From assembly GCA_035291605.1 (NCBI GenBank), contig DATDRS010000425.1, positions 1-44,898 on the forward strand: a DNA stretch of 44,898 bases, read 5' to 3'. The notes below the pieces were generated by a model that was given only the letters and a program-made list of their open reading frames with translations, was not told the DNA's origin and searched no databases. This DNA comes from DATDRS01 sp035291605 (GTDB taxonomy: Bacteria > Chloroflexota > Anaerolineae > Anaerolineales > UBA6663). This document shows, one piece after another, positions 8,724-15,038 of the stretch; positions within the stretch are counted from its first letter, which is position 1; each line of letters starts with the position of its first letter. The translations under genes were made by a program, and so were the position numbers.

Positions 8724-8751
8724 TTGACAACTTGTTTAATGGGTTTACACT
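8724..8751 (+). promoter_or_regulatory. Sigma-70-type promoter of the CBS gene
   Basis: A perfect -35 TTGACA (8724-8729) and TACACT (8746-8751) are separated by 16 bp. The predicted transcript begins near the CAGGAG ribosome site (8756-8761), giving a very short leader before ATG 8773. Confidence 0.65.
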
Positions 8752-8772
8752 ATCTCAGGAGTTCGTTTCTCC

Positions 8773-9210
8773 ATGATAACCGTCAAGCAACTGCTGCGCT
8801 CCAAGGGGCGCGCGATCTGGTCCATCGGGCCGGAGGCCACCGTGTACGAGGCGCTCCGGTTGATGGCCGAGAAGGATGTGGGCGCGCTGCTGGTGCTCGA
8901 CGCCAGCGGCGGCTTGGCCGGCATCCTCTCCGAGCGAGACTACGCCCGGAAAGTAGTCCTCAAGGGGAAGACCTCACGCGACACAGCCGTGCGGGAGATC
9001 ATGACCGAGAAGGTCATCTGCGTGCGCGCCGATCAGAACCTGGAGGAGTGCATGGCGCTGATGACGCACAAGCGCGTGCGGCATCTGCCGGTGCTGGAAA
9101 ACCATCAACTGGTCGGCGTGATCTCGATTGGGGACGTGGTCAAGGCCATCATCTCCGAGCAAGAGTTCATGATCGAGCAGTTGGAGAATTACATCACGGG
9201 GAGCCGGTAA
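8773..9210 (+). CDS. CBS-domain pair protein
   Basis: A 145-residue cytoplasmic protein made of two CBS motifs: residues about 12-65 (SIGPEATVYEALRLMAEKDV, LAGILSERDYARKV) and about 78-135 (VRADQNLEECMALMTHKRVR, LVGVISIGDVVKA). Such stand-alone Bateman modules bind adenosine nucleotides or related ligands and regulate partners; no effector domain is attached here. The start is set by a good AGGAG and a strong promoter immediately upstream. It is divergent from galT and convergent with the FHA regulator, so it is probably monocistronic. The partner protein is unknown. Confidence 0.93.
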   Translation: MITVKQLLRSKGRAIWSIGPEATVYEALRLMAEKDVGALLVLDASGGLAGILSERDYARKVVLKGKTSRDTAVREIMTEKVICVRADQNLEECMALMTHKRVRHLPVLENHQLVGVISIGDVVKAIISEQEFMIEQLENYITGSR

Positions 9211-9235
9211 GTGAAAGTCCATTCCGGCTTTTCAT

Positions 9236-9913
9236 TCACGCCGCTGGCGGATTATCCAGCCTGAACCCGTGCCCGCGCACGGTGGCGACGTATTGGTAGT
9301 CGGGGTCAAGCTCTGCCAGGCGGTCGCGCAGGCGGCGCACGAGCGCGTCAATCGCCTGCTCCGAGACACCCGCGCCCTGCGCCTCAGGCCACACGGCCTC
9401 GATGACCGCTTCGCGCGAGCACACCTGCCCCGAACGCTGGAAGAGTAGTTCGAGGCAGCGGAACTGGGGAACCGACAGAGGCGGGTCCACTTCGCGGTCG
9501 CCCACCCACACCCGGCGGGCCGCGCTGTCGAGGCGCAGGCGACCGCCGCCCACGGGCGGGGCCACGGGCAGCGCCTCCATCCGCAGGGGCATAGTCGCAT
9601 CCGACCCCACGTAGACGAGTTCCGCCACGAGCGCCACCTGAATCAAATCACCGTCCTGCAAACGCTGCGCTGCCCCCGCCAACGGCGCGCCGTTGACGTG
9701 GGTCCCGTTTTTACTGCCCAGGTCCTCGATCTGAAAGCCCTCGTCCAGTCTGGAGAGGCGCGCGTGCACCCGGCTGACCTGGCGGTCAAGGATGATGATG
9801 TCGCACTCGACGTCCCGGCCAATCGTCAGCGTGTCCTTCGTCAGCGCCCAGCGCTGCCCCGTGGCCGGGCCGGATTGGGCGATGAGGATGGGGACGTAGT
9901 CTTTGCCAGCCAT
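9236..9913 (-). CDS. FHA-domain transcriptional regulator with OmpR-type winged helix
   Basis: A 225-residue two-domain protein. The N-terminal FHA domain (about 8-105) keeps the phosphothreonine-binding residues: Gly32-Arg33, Ser47-Arg48, His50 and SKNG ending at Asn69-Gly70. The C-terminal domain (about 125-219) is an OmpR/PhoB-like winged helix: LSVPQFRCLELLFQRSG, then recognition-helix region QAIDALVRRLRDRL and wing YVATVRGHGFRL. Such a design would let Thr phosphorylation control DNA binding or assembly. It is divergent from a Ser/Thr kinase gene only 173 bp away, the natural candidate to phosphorylate its partner or itself. Mycobacterial EmbR/PknH is a known parallel, but EmbR has the opposite domain order and an extra BTAD domain absent here. 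The pairing is inferred from position. Confidence 0.9.
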   Translation of the reverse strand: MAGKDYVPILIAQSGPATGQRWALTKDTLTIGRDVECDIIILDRQVSRVHARLSRLDEGFQIEDLGSKNGTHVNGAPLAGAAQRLQDGDLIQVALVAELVYVGSDATMPLRMEALPVAPPVGGGRLRLDSAARRVWVGDREVDPPLSVPQFRCLELLFQRSGQVCSREAVIEAVWPEAQGAGVSEQAIDALVRRLRDRLAELDPDYQYVATVRGHGFRLDNPPAA

Positions 9914-9936
9914 GTAGGTGTCTCGGCAGAGTTCAG

Positions 9937-9965
9937 GTTATAATACCGGTCAGACTGAAGGTCAA
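9937..9965 (-). promoter_or_regulatory. Promoter of the FHA regulator gene
   Basis: On the minus strand, TTGACC (9960-9965) and TATAAC (9937-9942) are separated by exactly 17 bp, giving a start about 17 nt upstream of ATG 9913. Confidence 0.55.
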
Positions 9966-10052
9966 GCGGCTGAGCGAATCCACGGGCCAGCAGAGAGACT
10001 GGCCCTGCGCCGGGACGGCTCAGCGTTGGGTCAATCGGACCATATCTCTCAA

Positions 10053-10074
10053 CCACAATACGCGGTCCACAATA
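10053..10074 (+). promoter_or_regulatory. Direct repeat upstream of the kinase gene, possible operator
   Basis: CCACAATA occurs at 10053-10060 and again at 10067-10074, 14 bp start to start, just before the kinase ribosome site (GAGAG near 10077). It could be a binding site for the divergent winged-helix regulator. This is based on position only. Confidence 0.3.
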
Positions 10075-10086
10075 TAGAGAGCGACT

Positions 10087-11097
10087 ATGTTGCCGCCACT
10101 CCACGTCGGAGATGTGCTACGCGGCCGGTACCGAATCACGCACCACATTGGGCAGGGCGGCATGGGCAGCATTTATCAGGCTGAGGACCTCGTCCTCGAA
10201 GGCCGTCTGTGCGCGATCAAGGAAGTGCAGAATGATGCTTCTCTGCCGCCCGGGACCCAGCAGCAGGCTCGCGACCAGTTCTACCGCGAGGCCTCGGTCC
10301 TCGCGCGCCTCGACCACCCCAACCTGCCGAAGGTCTCCGACTTCTTCTCCGCAGAGGGTCACGACTACCTCGTCATGGACTTCGTCCCTGGCCGTGACCT
10401 GAAAGCGATCATGGACGAGGCCCGCCAGAACGGCCGCTTCCTGGCGGGAGACGAGGTCCTCGGCTGGGCCATGCAACTGGGGAACGCGCTCGAGTTCCTG
10501 CACAGCCAGACGCCGCCCATCGTCCACCGGGACATCAAGCCCTCGAACCTCAAACTCACCCCCAGCAGCGTGCTGAAGCTCGTTGACTTCGGATTGGTGA
10601 AAGTGCTCGCCCCGGACGAGCGGACGATCACTATCGTGCAAGGGTTGGGCACTGCCCACTACACGCCGTTGGAGCAATACGGGGGCGACACCGGCCACAC
10701 CGACGTCCGCACCGACATTTACGCCTTTGGCGCGACGCTGTACCACCTCCTGACCAATGAGGCGCCCGCCGAAGCCAAGCAGCGCTTTTTGCGCCCCGAG
10801 TCATTAGCCATGCCGCGCGCGATCAACCCTGCCATTTCACCAGGGATGGAGCGCGCCATCCTGTGGGCGCTGGCCCTGCATCCGGACGACCGCCCGCCGG
10901 ACGTGCAGACGTTCTGCCAGGCGCTGGGCTCTGGCGCAAGCGTCAGCCTGCGCGACGACGGCCATACCATCGTCGTCCGGCCGACCATCCGTTTGCCCGG
11001 CCTGCGCACGCCGATTGACCGCTACCTGGCGCTGACGACCGTCGGGTTGCTGCTGCTGGCGTTGATCCTCACCCTGTTTCCTCTCCCCCTGCCCTAG
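10087..11097 (+). CDS. Membrane-anchored Ser/Thr protein kinase (PknB type)
   Basis: A 336-residue Hanks-type kinase. Kinase domain about 12-280: glycine loop IGQGGMGSIY, catalytic Lys45 in CAIKE, HRDIKPSN with Asp149, DFG at 167-169 and the P+1 region GTAHYTPLEQYGG, so it looks active. A short linker leads to one C-terminal membrane helix (about 311-334, ALTTVGLLLLALILTLF) and almost nothing beyond it, so it has no extracellular sensor domain. The kinase faces the cytoplasm. It is divergent from the FHA/winged-helix regulator, a likely functional partner. It ends near a large inverted repeat shared with the convergent GH3 gene. Confidence 0.93.
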   Translation: MLPPLHVGDVLRGRYRITHHIGQGGMGSIYQAEDLVLEGRLCAIKEVQNDASLPPGTQQQARDQFYREASVLARLDHPNLPKVSDFFSAEGHDYLVMDFVPGRDLKAIMDEARQNGRFLAGDEVLGWAMQLGNALEFLHSQTPPIVHRDIKPSNLKLTPSSVLKLVDFGLVKVLAPDERTITIVQGLGTAHYTPLEQYGGDTGHTDVRTDIYAFGATLYHLLTNEAPAEAKQRFLRPESLAMPRAINPAISPGMERAILWALALHPDDRPPDVQTFCQALGSGASVSLRDDGHTIVVRPTIRLPGLRTPIDRYLALTTVGLLLLALILTLFPLPLP

Positions 11098-11105
11098 GTA
11101 AACCC

Positions 11106-11158
11106 GGCGTCGTGGCGGCTTTAGCCGCTCGGCGACTGAGGCCGTCACGACCAACGCC
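11106..11158. terminator. Nested inverted repeat between convergent genes
   Basis: The outer arms GGCGTCGTG (11106-11114) and CACGAC...CGCC (11146-11158) enclose a second hairpin GCGGCT/AGCCGC (11115-11128). The element fills the gap between the convergent kinase and GH3 stops and could fold on either strand, so it may terminate both transcripts or be a REP-like mobile palindrome. Confidence 0.5.
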
Positions 11159-11166
11159 TGGCGCGA

Positions 11167-13986
11167 TTAAGACTTCTTATAGACAAACCCATACCATCCC
11201 AGCGCCAGCCCTATCGCCGCGCCAACCAGCACGCAAATCGAGGCTGCCCACACCCCAAATGACAGGGCAAGGTTGGCGCCTGGCAGGCCGAGGGCAAAGA
11301 AGTTATATCCGGCCAGCGCGCCGATGGCGCCGCCGAGCGCCACGCGGACGCGCTGGCTCAGGTTGGCCCCGGCGCCGCCCAAACGATAGCCGGTGACAAC
11401 CGCGGCCGCCAGCCCCAGGAGCATCATAAAGAAGTCTCGTCCGGCCACCCGCCCCGGCGGGGTTGGCCCCGTGTTGGCCGCCGGCGTGGGCTGCGGCGTG
11501 TCAGTCGGAGGCGCCAGCGTGACGGTCGGCGTCGGCTGGGGCGTATCCGTGGGCAGCGGGGTGGGCGTGATCGTCGTGATGCTCCCGGTGTCTTCCTCCA
11601 CGGTGATCTTCACGATGGTCGAGGCGAAGGCCGGTTCGCTCGCGGCGGTGAGCTGCAGCTCGCCCGTGCGGTTCAGAGTCAGATCGGTCGCCGCGACGCC
11701 GTCCTTCGTCCCGGCGGTCAGCGCAGCCGGGAGCTCGTCGCCCTGATACAAGACCGAGAAGCGCACCGGCGTCCCATCTGGGACCGGATGGCCGTTGAGG
11801 TCGAGGATGACCCCCGTGCGTAGATGGACCGTCTCGCCTTTCTTGATGCCAAAGGGCTGTGCCGTAGGCGTGCCGGGGCCGGGTTGCGGTTGGTCGGTGA
11901 AGATCTCGATGAGCTGGCGCGGGTCGGGCGCGGTCGCCGTTGTCAGCTCGTAGCCGACGCTTTGAACCGAGACTGGAGACGCGCCGCGCGGCGTCAATTC
12001 GCGGAACAACAGGCGGGCAGCCACGTCCACGAAAACCGGGGCGCGGCTGTAGAGCGCATAGAACGCCGCCAGCTTGTTCACGTCCGTCGCATCCAGATAA
12101 TACGGCGCGTTGAAGGCAAAGACGACGACGGTCTTGTTGCGCACCAGATCGGGCCGCTGGTCGAGAAAGGCCGAGACGACGCCCGAGCTCGGTTCATCCG
12201 GCGTTACGCTCAACATGTTGAAGACGATCCAATCGGCCTGCACCAGGGCTGTTTCCAGCGGGGAGGGCGGCGGCGTGGGAGTGCCTTCCCCTGGCGCGGG
12301 CTGCCGCGCAGAGGCGGCGCTCAGGTACTCGGCCAGCTCGTCAAAGCCGAAACTTTGCAGGTTGCCTTCGCGCACCTGGCCGCTCCCGCTCGATCCATAG
12401 AGCCGGACCACCGCGCGTTCGAGCGCCTTTTCGTCCATCAATGGGAATGCCGGGCAAGACGAGCACTGCCGCCCCAGGGGGGTGTCGGTGAAAAACACGA
12501 GGCGGTCGGTTGGCGTGGGCGGCTCAGGGGCGCGGCTGGCCCATTCCTCAGGCGTCAGGCCCACCACGGTGGCCGCCGACTGCGCCAGCGCGCGCACCGC
12601 GCTGTCGCCCTGCTGCAACGCGCGTAAATCGCTCTCCGAGCGCAGCACACGGGCCAGATCAAACGAGCCATACAGCTGCAGCTTGAGCGCCAGGAGGCGC
12701 GCGACGGCCGCGTCAATCTTCTCGGCGAAAACCGGGTCGGCCTCGTATTGCTGCGTGAAGTAGGTGACCGTGTCAACGATGTTATCCGTCTGATCTGCCC
12801 TGGGGTTGAGGCCGTAGTCCGACAGCAGCAACAGATCGTTCCCGGCGGTGAAGGCTTCGCGGGCGATCCGCTTGTGGTTGAACGTCCTTTCCGAGGGGTC
12901 GTAGAACCGCTTGACCGCGCGCACCCCCAGCGCGTCGCTGACCGTCACGCCGCCTTTGGCGCGCCAGGCCGCGATTTCCGGCAGCGCCAGGAGTTGGCCC
13001 AACGCCTGCTCGTCAAAACTGATCGGCCGTGTCGTCTGCCGCGGGTTGCCCTGGAACCCCGCGAAGCGAATGTGCGTCGTGAGCAACGCCTCCGCCGTCG
13101 CCTCTGTATCGGAGACGGCCCCGGTCACGGCGAAGAACGGCGCCAACTCGTTTTGCTTCAACTGCTCCAGCAATTTGCGGACGGTCGGCACGTCCTGACC
13201 TGAGTGCGGATTACGGTCGCTGCTGCCCAGCCCTGGGAAGTGCTTGGCGACGACGGCGACCCGCCCCTCCGCGCCCGCGTGGACGCCCCGAACGTAAGCC
13301 TGCCCCATCAGGCCGACCCAGTAAGGGTCGCCGCCGAAAGTCCGCGTCCCGAGGTCGCCTGGCCCCTGCGGGTGTGGCGTGTCCAGCACGTCGAGCGACG
13401 GCCCGAGCAGCATATTGACGCCCACCGCGGAGAGCTCCGCGCCCGTGATGCGCCCCATCGCTTCGGCCTGCGCCGGGTCCCAGGTCGCCCCAATCGCCAT
13501 GGCGCTCGGCAGGTCCGTCATCCCCGACCGGATCGCGGTGAATGGGTAACCATTGCCCTCGTGCTGGAGCGCGATGAATAACGGGATGAAGGGCGGCGTG
13601 GCAACCTCGGGCGGCTGGCCCGACGGGGCGTCGCGCGGGATCTGGGAGGCGGCCAGGGCCGCCGACTGCAGCTGATGGGTGAGCGTCAAAACCTGCTGAG
13701 GCGCGTTGAGCGTGTCGGTGATATTGTCGTTTGCCGCCAGGAGCACGACCCCGCCCACGTGATATTGCGAGATGAGCCGCTCGACGTCCGTGTCCGTCGC
13801 CGCGGAGGGACCGTAGAAGGTGACGAGGAACAACTGCCCCACCTTCTCGGCGGAGGTCATCTGCGCCATGAGCGAGGCGACCAGGCCGCTCTGTTGCTCA
13901 GGGCGCGCTGCCGGGCCGGCCAGCGCCTCGACGGTTGGCGACAGCAGCAAGGTGAACGCAATGGTTAAATGGACGATACGACGCAT
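11167..13986 (-). CDS. Exported glycoside hydrolase family 3 protein with C-terminal membrane domain
   Basis: A 939-residue protein. The signal peptide (MRRIVHLTIAFTLLLSP, cut near EALAG) precedes a GH3 N-acetylhexosaminidase-like TIM barrel (about 40-420) with the signature VVAKHFPGLGSSDRNPHSG and the nucleophile region VTVSDALGVRAV. A second alpha/beta domain follows (about 450-640), then an Ig-like domain (about 680-790), a Pro/Thr stalk (about 795-830, PTPTVTLAPPTDTPQPTP) and three or four C-terminal membrane helices (about 835-935). The enzyme would therefore be tethered outside the cell by its C-terminus, unlike cytoplasmic NagZ. Substrate may be peptidoglycan or other GlcNAc polymers, by inference. 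The start at 13986 fits the signal peptide; an earlier in-frame start would add 12 residues. Confidence 0.85.
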   Translation of the reverse strand: MRRIVHLTIAFTLLLSPTVEALAGPAARPEQQSGLVASLMAQMTSAEKVGQLFLVTFYGPSAATDTDVERLISQYHVGGVVLLAANDNITDTLNAPQQVLTLTHQLQSAALAASQIPRDAPSGQPPEVATPPFIPLFIALQHEGNGYPFTAIRSGMTDLPSAMAIGATWDPAQAEAMGRITGAELSAVGVNMLLGPSLDVLDTPHPQGPGDLGTRTFGGDPYWVGLMGQAYVRGVHAGAEGRVAVVAKHFPGLGSSDRNPHSGQDVPTVRKLLEQLKQNELAPFFAVTGAVSDTEATAEALLTTHIRFAGFQGNPRQTTRPISFDEQALGQLLALPEIAAWRAKGGVTVSDALGVRAVKRFYDPSERTFNHKRIAREAFTAGNDLLLLSDYGLNPRADQTDNIVDTVTYFTQQYEADPVFAEKIDAAVARLLALKLQLYGSFDLARVLRSESDLRALQQGDSAVRALAQSAATVVGLTPEEWASRAPEPPTPTDRLVFFTDTPLGRQCSSCPAFPLMDEKALERAVVRLYGSSGSGQVREGNLQSFGFDELAEYLSAASARQPAPGEGTPTPPPSPLETALVQADWIVFNMLSVTPDEPSSGVVSAFLDQRPDLVRNKTVVVFAFNAPYYLDATDVNKLAAFYALYSRAPVFVDVAARLLFRELTPRGASPVSVQSVGYELTTATAPDPRQLIEIFTDQPQPGPGTPTAQPFGIKKGETVHLRTGVILDLNGHPVPDGTPVRFSVLYQGDELPAALTAGTKDGVAATDLTLNRTGELQLTAASEPAFASTIVKITVEEDTGSITTITPTPLPTDTPQPTPTVTLAPPTDTPQPTPAANTGPTPPGRVAGRDFFMMLLGLAAAVVTGYRLGGAGANLSQRVRVALGGAIGALAGYNFFALGLPGANLALSFGVWAASICVLVGAAIGLALGWYGFVYKKS

Positions 13987-14044
13987 CAATTGATTGTACC
14001 TTGTCCGAGGCGGAGGGGGCAAGGTTGCCAGAGGTCAAAACAGA

Positions 14045-14404
14045 TTATCGGGGCGACTCGCGGGGTTCAGTGATCAGTCGGAGGCCGTCCAAGATTTGCC
14101 GCACACGCTTCTTGGATAACGTACCAATGTATTCGCGCAGTTGAGTCTTATCTACTGTGAAAACCTGTGAGGCGACGACAACACTCTGCTTTGGAAGGTT
14201 CGCCTCTCCCGGCTCAAGCAAGATATTGCCTGGCACATTGGCGCGCTTGAAATTAGAGGTGAGGCTGCAAACCAGGACCGTATTGATGCTGCTGTGGTTG
14301 AACATGTTGTTCTGGATGACTACGCTCGGATGCATGTATCCAGGTTCGGAGCCGCCGGGTTCGCCCAGGTCAATCCAGAAGATATCGCCCTGATTGATTA
14401 CCAT
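14045..14404 (-). CDS. mazF: MazF/PemK family toxin
   Basis: A 119-residue toxin of the MazF/PemK/CcdB fold. The diagnostic start GDIFWIDLGEPGGSEPGY is followed by HPSVVIQNN and the core strand VLVCSLTSNFKRA. Family members are sequence-specific ribonucleases that cut mRNA and stop growth until neutralised. The start codon lies inside the 3' end of the antitoxin gene (ATGGTAA, 7-bp overlap), so translation is coupled. Its last 20 or so codons are duplicated 0.8 kb upstream at 14876-14937. Length and motifs are complete, so it is probably functional. Confidence 0.92.
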   Translation of the reverse strand: MVINQGDIFWIDLGEPGGSEPGYMHPSVVIQNNMFNHSSINTVLVCSLTSNFKRANVPGNILLEPGEANLPKQSVVVASQVFTVDKTQLREYIGTLSKKRVRQILDGLRLITEPRESPR

Positions 14405-14655
14405 TCGCCCTCCACCATGCGCCGATGGTGCTGGCGAATTTGCTGGAGGCGCTTGCGTTCAACTTTATCGGGCGGCGCGTCTTCATAGGCTTCGTTGATC
14501 TTGTCGAACAACTGCCTATCCTGCTGTTCACGGATGAAGTTTTCCAGCGCCAGGACGAACACCCGGCTCCGAGACACCTTCATTTCGCGAGCCAGGGCCT
14601 CCGCTTGCTCGAACAGCGCTTTATGCAGCGAGATAGCGGTTTTGACGTTAGCCAT
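14398..14655 (-). CDS. Ribbon-helix-helix antitoxin
   Basis: An 85-residue antitoxin partner of the MazF-type toxin. The N-terminal half (MANVKTAISLHKALFEQAEA) has the alternating strand and helix of ribbon-helix-helix (CopG-like) DNA-binding domains. The charged C-terminal tail (DAPPDKVERKRLQQIRQHH) would wrap the toxin. The start at 14655 is supported by GAAAGG nine bases upstream and a near-consensus promoter; longer open sequence upstream runs through the promoter and is not real. It should bind the inverted repeat overlapping its own -10 box and repress the operon together with the toxin. Confidence 0.88.
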   Translation of the reverse strand: MANVKTAISLHKALFEQAEALAREMKVSRSRVFVLALENFIREQQDRQLFDKINEAYEDAPPDKVERKRLQQIRQHHRRMVEGEW

Positions 14656-14658
14656 AGA

Positions 14659-14687
14659 GTTATACCTTTCACTTCGGATAGTATAAC
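14659..14687. promoter_or_regulatory. Candidate operator of the toxin-antitoxin operon
   Basis: Perfect 7-bp inverted arms GTTATAC (14659-14665) and GTATAAC (14681-14687), centres 22 bp apart, about two helical turns. The right arm covers the -10 box. This is the expected geometry for autorepression by a ribbon-helix-helix antitoxin. Confidence 0.6.
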
Positions 14688-14708
14688 CAAATGTCATCCT
14701 AGCGTCAA
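14680..14708 (-). promoter_or_regulatory. Promoter of the toxin-antitoxin operon
   Basis: On the minus strand, TTGACG (14703-14708) and TATACT (14680-14685) are spaced by 17 bp, close to consensus. Transcription would begin around 14673, followed by GAAAGG and ATG 14655. Confidence 0.75.
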
Positions 14709-14747
14709 TACAAGTCTTCTGCCGATTCCACGCATCTTGGTTGCTCC

Positions 14748-14769
14748 CCGTCCGCGTCCTCGCGGACGG
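14748..14769. repeat. GC-rich hairpin in the toxin-antitoxin upstream scar
   Basis: A 9-bp perfect stem CCGTCCGCG / CGCGGACGG with loop TCCT, followed by CCCGCGGGGACG. Similar GCG-TCC-CGC hairpins are at 18516-18533 and, more diverged, at 30965. Confidence 0.5.
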
Positions 14770-14797
14770 CCCGCGGGGACGTGTGTTATCTTGCCTC

Positions 14798-14860
14798 GGC
14801 GTCAACGGATATTCAACGGATAAACGGATGCGCCCACAGCCCGTGTCACGTCATCCGTTG
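14798..14860. repeat. CAACGGAT repeat cluster, copy 1
   Basis: GGCGTCAACGGAT is followed by further copies at 14814-14821 (CAACGGAT) and 14822-14829 (AAACGGAT), and by the inverted form ATCCGTTG at 14853-14860. The same arrangement occurs at 21916-21967, with 22 of the first 24 bases identical. Confidence 0.65.
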
Positions 14861-14875
14861 AGACGATATGATCGA

Positions 14876-14937
14876 GGCGACTCGCGGGGTTCAGTTAGCA
14901 GTCGGAGACTGTCCAAGATTTGCCGCACGCGCTTCTT
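14876..14937 (-). pseudogene. Duplicated 3' end of the mazF-type toxin gene
   Basis: 62 bp match the 3' coding end of the intact toxin gene (14052-14113) with only five differences and no gap. On the minus strand it still encodes KKRVRQILDSLRLLTEPRESP against KKRVRQILDGLRLITEPRESP. The match stops abruptly next to a perfect hairpin. It appears to be the remains of a second toxin-antitoxin copy or of a tandem duplication. No start or upstream part remains. The rest of the 14656-15038 gap holds the promoter, two hairpins and the CAACGGAT cluster and no other gene. Confidence 0.85.
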
Positions 14938-14965
14938 AGGGCTTGTAAAAGAATAACTCCGCAGT

Positions 14966-15000
14966 TTGCTCCCGCCGGATTGCAAATCCGGCGGGAGCAA
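14966..15000. terminator. Perfect 16-bp hairpin downstream of the BNR lipoprotein gene
   Basis: Arms TTGCTCCCGCCGGATT (14966-14981) and AATCCGGCGGGAGCAA (14985-15000) pair perfectly around a 3-nt loop. It lies 38 bp past the stop of the minus-strand BNR gene and also borders the toxin remnant. It may serve as a terminator, or it may be a mobile palindromic element that marks the rearrangement. Confidence 0.6.
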
Positions 15001-15038
15001 GAGATGTGAATAATCATCAGCGAAGTTTGAAATCCGAC

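Noticed and set aside
9236..9913. Full EmbR-type regulator
   Set aside because: No BTAD domain is present and the FHA domain is N-terminal, so only a loose parallel is justified.
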